NCBI GenBank assembly: GCA_030765665.1
Contig: JAVCCD010000101.1
Coordinates: 1-5,160 of the forward strand
Direction: 5' to 3'
DNA: 5,160 nt
From: Candidatus Tenebribacter mawsonii
Lineage (GTDB): Bacteria > Cloacimonadota > Cloacimonadia > Cloacimonadales > TCS61
The position numbers and the translations under genes are program-made. This document shows, piece after piece, positions 1-5,160 of the stretch; the stretch's first letter is position 1, and each line of letters begins with the position of its first letter. Below the pieces are notes generated by a model. That model ran no database searches. It was not told the origin of the DNA and was given only the letters and a program-made list of their open reading frames with translations.

Positions 1-1
1 A

Positions 2-280
2 AAAAGTATGCTGTCTCAGAATTTTCCGAATCCATTTAATCCTGAAACAACAATTGAGTTCTCAATTCAACAAAAATCTTACATTGGGTTGTCAGTTTAT
101 AACATCAAAGGTCAAAAAATAAAAACTTTAGCTCACAATGAATTTGATATTGGTTCTCATTCAATAATCTGGAACGGCGATGATGAATCGGGAAATTCTA
201 TAAGCTCAGGTTTATATCTCTACAAACTTATTGTGAATGGCAAAACAAAATCAGTGAAAAAATGTTTGCTTTTGAAATAA
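2..280 (+). CDS. C-terminal fragment of a T9SS-exported protein (sorting domain only)
   Basis: Only the last 92 codons are inside the window. The frame is open from the left edge, and the ATG at 8 is an internal Met, not a start: it has no ribosome site and lies within the domain. The visible residues form a complete type IX secretion (Por/T9SS type A, FlgD-like Ig fold) sorting domain. It has the opening motif NFPNPFNPETTI, the central YNIKGQKIKTL strand, then W-x-G-x-D, SSGLYLYK and the basic end KKCLLLK. In this family the tail directs a protein already exported by Sec through the outer membrane and is usually removed at the surface. The tail closely parallels that of the next gene. What the mature protein does cannot be told, because its body lies upstream of the window. 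The stop is followed after 9 bases by intergenic site A. Confidence 0.9.
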   Translation, partial: KSMLSQNFPNPFNPETTIEFSIQQKSYIGLSVYNIKGQKIKTLAHNEFDIGSHSIIWNGDDESGNSISSGLYLYKLIVNGKTKSVKKCLLLK

Positions 281-289
281 AAAAGATGC

Positions 290-369
290 CACTAACAAAA
301 GTGCCAGTGCTCTGAGTGTAAGAAAAGCAGGAAGAGCACCGCACACTCCAAACATTATACACCATAAAA
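290..369 (+). repeat. Intergenic structured element, copy A (attC-like recombination site)
   Basis: This element shares two conserved modules with copy B at 2487-2573, both at the same 2204-base offset. The left module, TAACAAAAGTGCC, lies at 293-305. The right module at 341-369 is identical at 27 of 29 positions. The middle differs in sequence but pairs with itself: 307-313 (GTGCTCT) with 333-339 (AGAGCAC), and 301-304 with 341-344. The outermost left bases (GATGCCACTAAC, 285-296) do not pair with the right end (TTATACACCATAA, 355-367), unlike in copy B. Conserved ends, a variable but folding centre, about 71 bases in length, and a position 9 bases after one stop and just before the next ribosome site all match integron attC sites (R'' RYYYAAC, then L'', L', R' GTTRRRY). 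R'' reads CACTAAC. R' reads ATTATAC, so the usual cleavage-point G is A. The element and its repetition are certain; the attC identity is inferred. A MITE-like or regulatory hairpin is the alternative. Confidence 0.7.
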
Positions 370-373
370 GGAG
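369..373 (+). promoter_or_regulatory. Ribosome binding site of the beta-helix protein gene
   Basis: AGGAG lies 4 bases before the ATG at 378. It fixes this start, and the encoded N-terminus is a good signal peptide. The site follows the conserved right module of site A directly, so the 5' leader of the gene is almost entirely the repeated element. Confidence 0.75.
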
Positions 374-377
374 TTGA

Positions 378-2474
378 ATGAAAAAGTTTTGTTTCATAAT
401 AGTTTTAATGTTTACTTTTTTCTCAATTGCAAACGCAATTGAAGTAGGTGGTCATTTAACCGAAGACACAACTTGGTCACCTGAAAATAATCCTTACCTT
501 GTCACTTCCGGTGTTTATGTAGATTCTGATGTTACTTTAACAATCCTACCAGGTACTATTGTTAAATTCTATTCTGATTATTACGATGATCTTGGAGATG
601 ATCAGTTTTACTTTCACAGTGGTGAAGAACCGATTGCAAAATTCATGCGGGTTGAGGGTAGAATAATTGCTGAAGGGACAGAACAAGATAGTATTATATT
701 TACCAGGATGCAGGATGAGCAATATTATCATTGGGGCACAATCTATTTACCAGAAGGTGCAGATAGAAGCATCTTTAAACATTGTTTATTCGAGTTTTCT
801 GCCTTTACTGGTTTTTCTCTTTCGGAACAACCACGTGCCGCTATTGCAATGTGGAATGGTTCTGCAATGATAGATAAGTGTGATTTTATTGATAATGATA
901 CTGCAATTTATATTCGAAATAATGTTACAGAAATTCAGATTACAAATAACTATTTTGATAATATTGATTATGGACATCCAAATATTATGAATCATTTTGG
1001 ATATTTTATTTCAACATTTTATATTTATAATATTGATACTGGCTCTCCTTTAATTGCTGGTAATACTTTTGTGAATGGTACAGCAATTCGATCAAGTAAA
1101 TCTATGTATTTTGTGAGTAACAACATTGATTCAGTTCTTTATAATCGTAAAGTTATCTATCTGTCATCAACCGATGGTATAAGTTATTTCTACAATAACT
1201 CATTCGGTAGCGCTTCAACAGGAATTAATTCATATTCTAATGGTTTAGATTATTTATACATCAGAAGTAATTATTTTGCTACTGAAGGTGGAGACGGTGT
1301 CAATATTGATGATGCTTATGTAGAGATAAGTAATAATTGTTTTGAGGGATGTGAGTTAGATACGGGTTATGATGCATTTGGCAAAATATTTAACAATAAA
1401 ATTGATGAGGGTAAAGTATTTATTGGTGTTAATATAAGTTATTATAATAATATATTAACAAATTATAATGGGACAAGTTGCGCTTTGTCAGGATATAATG
1501 TACATAATCTCGGAAATATTATTGTTAATAATGAAACAGCTTTTAATAATAGTAGTGATACATTGCATACAAATAGTATTATATTACAAAATGAAGAATT
1601 ATTCTGGGCACCAACACAAGATGGTACAGATACTTTCCGCAACTGCATAATAGACTTTGAGCTTGAATATCCGTTAATTGATGGTGGTGGAAATATCTGG
1701 GTTGATTCCCTGCAAGCTCAATCTATCTTTGAGGATATAGAAAATGGAGATTTTCATTTACTTGAAGGCAGTTTGGCAGTTGATGCAGGTTTTGATACTC
1801 TTGGTTACTATTATCCTTTCGATATGGATGACAATCACAGAATATGGGATGGAGACAACAACGGAACTGCAATTATCGATATTGGTCCATACGAATTTGG
1901 AGCACCTTCATTGGGTGGTATCGAAGGTTATACTTATAATCCAACTACCGGAAATCCGGTAGATTATGTTCTGCTTAAGATCAACAACCAACCGGGTAAA
2001 TTCACTTTCACAGATGGCATCGGTAATTTTGAATATAGACTCCCTGCTGGTATTTATAATGTTTATGCAGAACGAGTTTTTTATGAAGATGTAATTGAAT
2101 ATCAAGTTGAAGTTATTGATGGTGAATTTACGCAATTAAATATTCAGATGTATGAGTCTGTCGATATTGATAATAATGAAATCATTCCCATGAAAGATAA
2201 TTTAAATTTAACTAACTTCCCTAATCCCTTTAATCCTTCAACAACAATTTCTTTTTCAGTAACACAAAACTCCGATTTTGTGAATCTTGAAGTGTACAAT
2301 ATTAAAGGACAAAAGGTTAAAACACTGCTAAATGAAGAAATGCAAAACGGTAAACATACTACAGTTTGGTATGGTTTAGATTCCAATAATAAACCCGTAA
2401 GCTCTGGCATTTATCTTTATAAAATCAAAGTTGGTAATCAAGAATCAGTTAAACGGATGCTTTTGTTGAAATAG
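378..2474 (+). CDS. Secreted right-handed beta-helix protein with regulatory-like domain and T9SS tail
   Basis: A complete 698-residue extracellular protein. Residues 1-20 are a Sec signal peptide (MKK, hydrophobic core, cleavage after ANA). Residues 21-110 are an entry segment with the LTILPGTIVKF strand typical of surface beta-helix proteins. Residues about 110-450 are a right-handed parallel beta-helix of the pectate-lyase type, seen as repeated Asn-rich rungs (ITNNYF, IAGNTF, FVSNNI, FYNNSF, ISNNCF). Residues 455-508 hold the usual helix-closing block (NGDFHLLEGSLAVDAG, then DIGPYEFG). Residues 513-591 resemble a carboxypeptidase regulatory-like beta-sandwich (GIEGYTYNPTTGNPV, TDGIGNFEYRLPAG). 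Residues 608-698 are a T9SS type A sorting domain (NFPNPFNPSTTI, YNIKGQKVKTL, SSGIYLYK, KRMLLLK). The fold suggests glycan binding or cleavage, or adhesion, but I see no assignable catalytic set, so no substrate is named. The gene lies between sites A and B with no partner in an operon. Confidence 0.92.
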   Translation: MKKFCFIIVLMFTFFSIANAIEVGGHLTEDTTWSPENNPYLVTSGVYVDSDVTLTILPGTIVKFYSDYYDDLGDDQFYFHSGEEPIAKFMRVEGRIIAEGTEQDSIIFTRMQDEQYYHWGTIYLPEGADRSIFKHCLFEFSAFTGFSLSEQPRAAIAMWNGSAMIDKCDFIDNDTAIYIRNNVTEIQITNNYFDNIDYGHPNIMNHFGYFISTFYIYNIDTGSPLIAGNTFVNGTAIRSSKSMYFVSNNIDSVLYNRKVIYLSSTDGISYFYNNSFGSASTGINSYSNGLDYLYIRSNYFATEGGDGVNIDDAYVEISNNCFEGCELDTGYDAFGKIFNNKIDEGKVFIGVNISYYNNILTNYNGTSCALSGYNVHNLGNIIVNNETAFNNSSDTLHTNSIILQNEELFWAPTQDGTDTFRNCIIDFELEYPLIDGGGNIWVDSLQAQSIFEDIENGDFHLLEGSLAVDAGFDTLGYYYPFDMDDNHRIWDGDNNGTAIIDIGPYEFGAPSLGGIEGYTYNPTTGNPVDYVLLKINNQPGKFTFTDGIGNFEYRLPAGIYNVYAERVFYEDVIEYQVEVIDGEFTQLNIQMYESVDIDNNEIIPMKDNLNLTNFPNPFNPSTTISFSVTQNSDFVNLEVYNIKGQKVKTLLNEEMQNGKHTTVWYGLDSNNKPVSSGIYLYKIKVGNQESVKRMLLLK

Positions 2475-2486
2475 AAATCTTAAAGA

Positions 2487-2573
2487 TTATGGTGTATAAC
2501 AAAAGTGCCCACATTCAGATTGAAAGAGATGCAAGAAGAACGTGGCGCACTCGAAACATTATACACCATAAAA
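2487..2573 (+). repeat. Intergenic structured element, copy B, with perfect 13-base terminal inverted repeats (attC-like)
   Basis: The second copy of the element begins 12 bases after the stop of the beta-helix gene. The ends TTATGGTGTATAA (2487-2499) and TTATACACCATAA (2559-2571) are exact reverse complements. Inside lie unpaired CAAA (2500-2503) and CGAAACA (2552-2558). Then a second stem forms: AGTGC-CCAC (2504-2512) pairs with GTGG-c-GCACT (2542-2551), leaving C2546 as a single extrahelical base. TTC (2514-2516) then pairs with GAA (2538-2540) after one mismatch. Outer stem, unpaired spacer, inner stem with one bulged base, and variable loop are the parts of a folded attC site. R'' is GTATAAC, followed by AAA as in many attC sites. 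R' is ATTATAC with A in place of G. In known attC sites the bulge is usually assigned to the L'' arm; here it falls on the right arm. The hairpin could instead act in transcription termination or mRNA stability, though no T-run follows. Confidence 0.72.
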
Positions 2574-2594
2574 AATTTGGAAGGAGGAAAAGAG

Positions 2595-2609
2595 ATGAAA
2601 GACCCATAA
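2595..2609 (+). pseudogene. Four-codon frame behind a strong ribosome site; possible gene remnant or leader
   Basis: AAGGAGG at 2581-2587 sits 7 bases before the ATG at 2595, an excellent initiation signal. The frame reads only Met-Lys-Asp-Pro and then TAA. In another frame, 14 sense codons (2606-2647, beginning IKKQKNIEKYY) run to a TAA at 2648-2650, so a single indel would give an 18-residue product, still very short. Its placement 25 bases after the TTATACACCATAA end of site B mirrors the start of the beta-helix gene after site A. The remains of a lost or truncated cassette gene are therefore plausible. A leader peptide or chance are alternatives. Confidence 0.25.
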
Positions 2610-2779
2610 AGAAGCAAAAAAATATTGAAAAGTACTACACTCTGATGTAAAATGACCTTTACAACATTGAACTTTAATTTCGCAATATAGTAATCTTCTT
2701 ATTTGAAAATATGATATTTTGATAAAACAAACACTGTTTAGATTCTTCTGATAGTGAGGTCCCATCCTAATTATTTGAA

Positions 2780-2785
2780 TATAAT
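2780..2785 (+). promoter_or_regulatory. Possible -10 box for the amidotransferase-like gene
   Basis: A perfect TATAAT lies 55 bases before the start codon at 2841, which would give a leader of about 50 bases. No good TTGACA-like -35 is seen 16 to 18 bases upstream. In AT-rich DNA such a hexamer is common by chance, and the promoter consensus of this lineage is not known to me. Confidence 0.22.
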
Positions 2786-2828
2786 ACTTGCACTATTTCA
2801 AGGCTTTTTCTAATGATAAAACCAAAAA

Positions 2829-2834
2829 AGGAGG
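2829..2834 (+). promoter_or_regulatory. Ribosome binding site of the amidotransferase-like gene
   Basis: AGGAGG followed by six T residues precedes the ATG at 2841. This near-perfect anti-Shine-Dalgarno match fixes the start and places the signal peptide at the N-terminus. Confidence 0.85.
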
Positions 2835-2840
2835 TTTTTT

Positions 2841-5160
2841 ATGTTTCCTAAAAACATTAAATCAATACTGATAGTAACAATGTTACTCGTGATGGTTTTA
2901 AGTTCTGTGGTTTTGTATGCAGATTGCGATTATATGGCTATGCTTTCTAAAAATAATTTTCAAATTTCACAATTTCCTATCGAAACTGAATATTTTTTTC
3001 AGTTTCAAAAAGACAGATCAAGTGCTACTATTCAAGAAGATGGTTATGGTATTGTTTATTACAAAAATGGGCAATATACTATACCTTATGATCATTCAGA
3101 TCCATTAAGTGAAACCAATCAAGCATATTATCTGTTTGGAGAATGGGATCATAGCTGGTATCAACATCACGGACCATCAGGTCAAACTGAATTTCCGCAA
3201 CCCGAATTTCCAGGTTATTATTGGAATGACAGCAATTATCAATCTGAGCATCCATCAAAACCTGATTTTGATTGGATTGATATATCAGGGATAGGTACAC
3301 AAGTTACTTTTACGCACAATGATCAGGCTTCAGGTCCATTTAATGTTGGATTTGACTTTGAATTCTATAGTGAAGTAGAGGATCAATTCATTATTAATCC
3401 CAATGGGTGGATTGGCTTTGGTGAGGATAATACTTCTTATAACACTGAATATGGCATTCCACATCCAGGTGCACCGAATTCAGCTATTTTTGGTTTTTGG
3501 GATGATCTTAATCCAATTAATAATAATCCAAATGGTATCCCCGGTGGTAATGTGTATTACCACTCCAATACAGATCGTCTTGTTGTTTGGTTTGATGACG
3601 TAGTTGAGTGGAGCAGTTCAGAACCAACAGAAATTTATAATTTCCAAATCATCCTATATTCTAATGGAAACATTAAAATTCAATACCAGTCAGTTCAAGG
3701 AACAACAAATTCAGGTACGATAGGAATTCAAAATGATACTGGATCTGACGGATTACAGGTTGTTGATAATGCTAATTTCACTATTAATGATAGCTATGTC
3801 GAAAATGAACTTGCAGTATTATTTTCTACAGAAGCATATCCTGAACCTCTCGATATTGCTGAGGAAAGAATTATGAATTCTGAAAACGAAGCAATCATTG
3901 TTTTAGGACATGACAGAAATCGAGCTTTTGAATCAAGATATGCTATAAGTCAACATCCTTTCAGATTTAGCTGGAATGATAAAACCTATACTTTCCAACA
4001 TAATGGGGCACATGATTACAAAGAGGCAATGAAATATTATTGTCTACAGCATGACCCAAATTGGTTTGATGTATATCCTCTTAATTGGGAAATTTACGGA
4101 AGTACTATTGATGATCTCAATACAGTAAATGATACAGAGATTTTATTTCACTATATTATGGCTCATGTAATAGAATATGAAGGAGATGTTGTCGGTGGAA
4201 TAATTAGTGCCCTTAATGAAACTGTTGTTTATTTTGATGAAAATGGGATTCAAATTACTCTTGATTTTCAAGAGTTATTTCAAGATGATAACACTAATCA
4301 GATAAATATTACTCTTTCAGATGGAGATGCACTTTATATTTTCAAAAATACTGCAAGTGAAAGCTCTTATAATCTTTCCTATAAAGATTATGGGAATGGT
4401 TTTGTAGGTGTAAAAACACAAGATATTATTTCTGGAGGAACACAGATTCCCCAGTATTCATTAGTAGAAATTCCACGCGATGGTGAGATTGTTACATATA
4501 ATAATATCTTTAACCTTGATGCAAAACTATTTGCTTCCGGTGTAACTTGGACATCCTGTTCTCGACTCACCGAACAAGGCATCTATGAAGATGAGGAACC
4601 ACCTTCAATATTTAATCAAATGTTTGAACAGGCTTATTATGATAATGGTGATCCTGGATTATTGCAAGAAACATCCAATTCTTTAGGAACAATAAATGAA
4701 TTAGTTAAGATACTTGGGAAAAGAGACGGTGTTGATATGGAAATTGAACCTGACGAAGATGACTTTATCAATCATGATATTAACTTTGATAATATGCTTT
4801 TCCGTCACGAAGGATACAAAATAGAAGTTGCTGTAGGAGCTGATCCCACAGTATTGATTATAGATGGCAATCGTTTACCAGTTGATCACGTAATCGCAGG
4901 ATCAATGGCATCTGGCGAATACCACTGGCTTGGATTCTGGATACCACGAACCCAGAATATGATCGAGTCTTTTGGTAATTTCTGGCAATATGTGGGAAAA
5001 GTAAAATCTGAAGATTGGTTCTATTCTCCGGCTAATAATCAAAGAGGTGGTGATCTTACATATCCAGTTGCAATAAGTGCAGAAGGTTTAACTTTGGAGT
5101 ATGGAAAAGCATATCTGGTTTTGTTCAATGAACAGGTTGATAATTTTTATTGGACTGATA
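2841..5160 (+). CDS. Secreted class II glutamine-amidotransferase-like protein with an inserted beta-sandwich module (3' end outside window)
   Basis: The frame is open for 773 codons to the window edge. Residues 1-27 are a signal peptide (MFPKNIK, hydrophobic core, LYA end). Residues 29-about 92 and about 332-555 together form a class II amidotransferase (GATase_4/YafJ-like, Ntn-hydrolase) domain. Its features in order are Cys29 in DCDYMAML, DGYGIVYY (67-74), EPLDIAEERI (335-344), IIVLGHDR (352-359), QHPF, TFQHNG (384-389), DTEILFHYIM (431-440), LSDGDALYIFKN (492-503) and VEIPRDGEIV (542-551). By analogy with GlmS/PurF, Cys29 is the nucleophile, Arg359 and Asp431 bind glutamine, and Asn388-Gly389 form the oxyanion hole. 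A foreign beta-sandwich splits the two halves. Residues about 650-773 (GYKIEV, YHWLGFWIP, LEYGKAYLVL) look like a second all-beta accessory domain; residues 556-650 are unassigned. A T9SS tail may follow outside the window. The family releases ammonia from glutamine or opens related amide bonds; the extracellular substrate is unknown. Separation by 282 bases from site B suggests its own transcription. Confidence 0.85.
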   Translation, partial: MFPKNIKSILIVTMLLVMVLSSVVLYADCDYMAMLSKNNFQISQFPIETEYFFQFQKDRSSATIQEDGYGIVYYKNGQYTIPYDHSDPLSETNQAYYLFGEWDHSWYQHHGPSGQTEFPQPEFPGYYWNDSNYQSEHPSKPDFDWIDISGIGTQVTFTHNDQASGPFNVGFDFEFYSEVEDQFIINPNGWIGFGEDNTSYNTEYGIPHPGAPNSAIFGFWDDLNPINNNPNGIPGGNVYYHSNTDRLVVWFDDVVEWSSSEPTEIYNFQIILYSNGNIKIQYQSVQGTTNSGTIGIQNDTGSDGLQVVDNANFTINDSYVENELAVLFSTEAYPEPLDIAEERIMNSENEAIIVLGHDRNRAFESRYAISQHPFRFSWNDKTYTFQHNGAHDYKEAMKYYCLQHDPNWFDVYPLNWEIYGSTIDDLNTVNDTEILFHYIMAHVIEYEGDVVGGIISALNETVVYFDENGIQITLDFQELFQDDNTNQINITLSDGDALYIFKNTASESSYNLSYKDYGNGFVGVKTQDIISGGTQIPQYSLVEIPRDGEIVTYNNIFNLDAKLFASGVTWTSCSRLTEQGIYEDEEPPSIFNQMFEQAYYDNGDPGLLQETSNSLGTINELVKILGKRDGVDMEIEPDEDDFINHDINFDNMLFRHEGYKIEVAVGADPTVLIIDGNRLPVDHVIAGSMASGEYHWLGFWIPRTQNMIESFGNFWQYVGKVKSEDWFYSPANNQRGGDLTYPVAISAEGLTLEYGKAYLVLFNEQVDNFYWTD
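3121..3831 (+). other. Segment encoding the beta-sandwich module inserted in the amidotransferase domain
   Basis: Encodes roughly residues 94-330. The core (about 142-307) has features I associate with a stand-alone beta-sandwich module of secreted proteins in this superphylum: FDWIDISGIGTQV, GPFNVGFDFEFY, IINPNGWIGFG, APNSAIFGFWDDLNP, DRLVVWFDDV, FQIILYSNGNIKIQY and GTIGIQNDTGSDGLQV. The bounds given are the two copies of an 8-base direct repeat, AAGCATAT (3121-3128 and 3832-3839), 711 bases (237 codons) apart and in the same codon phase. They are a convenient candidate junction, not a proven one. Residues 94-110 may still belong to the amidotransferase. Confidence 0.6.

Larger units (their letters stand above)
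355..2558 (+). mobile_element. Candidate gene cassette carrying the beta-helix protein gene
   Basis: The segment between equivalent points of sites A and B is 2204 bases long and contains exactly one gene. It begins with TTATACACCATAA (355-367), and near its end the exact inverse TTATGGTGTATAA occurs at 2487-2499. In an integron cassette, the start of a cassette is complementary to its own R'' arm, because the two join in the excised circle. That is the relation seen here. The neighbouring site A has a left arm of different sequence, as expected if that arm belongs to the upstream cassette. Promoterless gene, short 5' leader and a stop close to the site also fit. Points against are the unusual size (most cassettes are roughly 0.5 to 1 kb), the non-canonical core base, and no integrase in view. 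A simple direct-repeat-flanked segment is the fallback description. Confidence 0.42.
2574..2840. other. Gene-poor AT-rich spacer upstream of the amidotransferase gene
   Basis: No convincing gene is present on either strand. The left part has a strong ribosome site and a four-codon frame at 2595. The middle is AT-rich, with a small odd-centred palindrome AAACA-C-TGTTT at 2729-2739. The right part has a TATAAT box at 2780-2785 and the ribosome site of the next gene. The spacer is much longer than the 8 bases between site A and the next start codon, so either a gene has decayed here or this is the promoter region of the downstream gene. Confidence 0.55.

Noticed and set aside
285..369. Reading the elements in the opposite orientation, where the - strand shows GTTATAC (site B) and GTTAGTG (site A), closer to GTTRRRY
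   Set aside because: The flanking genes would then be antisense to the cassettes. The AACAAA left module and the stop-site-start layout fit the + orientation better. Not fully excluded.
2144..2410. 88-codon - strand frame inside the beta-helix gene
   Set aside because: It lies antisense to the clearly coding T9SS tail and has no initiation signal; it is a shadow frame.
2487..2573. Site B as a plain rho-independent terminator
   Set aside because: No T-run follows the right arm on the + strand; A residues follow instead, and the stem contains spacer loops and a bulge.
290..2573. CRISPR array
   Set aside because: There are only two copies, about 2.2 kb apart and flanking a gene, with no regular short spacers.
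2559..2765. 68-codon frame on the - strand between site B and the amidotransferase gene
   Set aside because: It overlaps the structured repeat, has no ribosome site before its ATG, shows a Cys/Phe-rich composition expected of AT-rich non-coding DNA, and has no recognisable motif.
2728..2765. Possible third, degenerate copy of the attC-like element (AAACAAACACTG, then TAGTGAGG)
   Set aside because: Only a 4-bp stem is supported, and neither the AACAAAAGTGCC nor the AAACATTATACACC module is present.
2788..2816. TTGCAC with TAATGA at 17-base spacing as a sigma-70 promoter
   Set aside because: The -10 candidate matches the consensus at only two of six positions.

Overview
The window is AT-rich, densely coding on the + strand, and comes from a bacterium that exports large surface or extracellular proteins. 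Two gene ends carry the C-terminal sorting domain of the type IX secretion system (Por/T9SS), with a PNPFNP motif, a YNIKGQK motif and a basic-LLLK end. The tail wording, the AGGAG-type ribosome sites and the modular secreted architecture point to the Fibrobacteres-Chlorobi-Bacteroidetes superphylum. My best guess within it is Candidatus Cloacimonadota or a close neighbour. That is inferred from style; no marker gene is present.

Layout: (1) bases 2-280 are the 3' end of a gene for a T9SS cargo protein. (2) Bases 290-369 hold a structured intergenic element, site A. (3) Bases 378-2474 are a complete gene for a 698-residue secreted protein: signal peptide, parallel beta-helix, carboxypeptidase-regulatory-like domain, T9SS tail. 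(4) Bases 2487-2573 hold a second copy of the element, site B. (5) Bases 2574-2840 contain no convincing gene: a strong ribosome site followed by a four-codon reading frame, then AT-rich sequence. (6) From 2841 to the window end runs a long reading frame of 773 codons without a stop. It encodes a secreted class II glutamine-amidotransferase-like (Ntn-hydrolase) protein whose catalytic domain is split by an inserted beta-sandwich module.

Two things deserve attention. First, sites A and B share conserved outer modules at exactly the same spacing, while their middles differ in sequence but keep self-complementary arms. A 13-base end motif at the start of the middle segment is exactly inverted at its end. 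This is the layout of integron attC sites flanking a gene cassette, although the G of the core GTTRRRY is A in both copies. If correct, the array carries whole secreted-protein genes as cassettes. Second, the amidotransferase keeps its nucleophile Cys, Arg, Asn-Gly and Asp signature residues, yet has about 240 extra residues between the DGYG and GHxR motifs, and its nucleophile sits behind a signal peptide rather than at the translational start.

The three genes share strand, export signals and style, so they probably all act outside the cytoplasm. Nothing in the sequence shows that they form one pathway.
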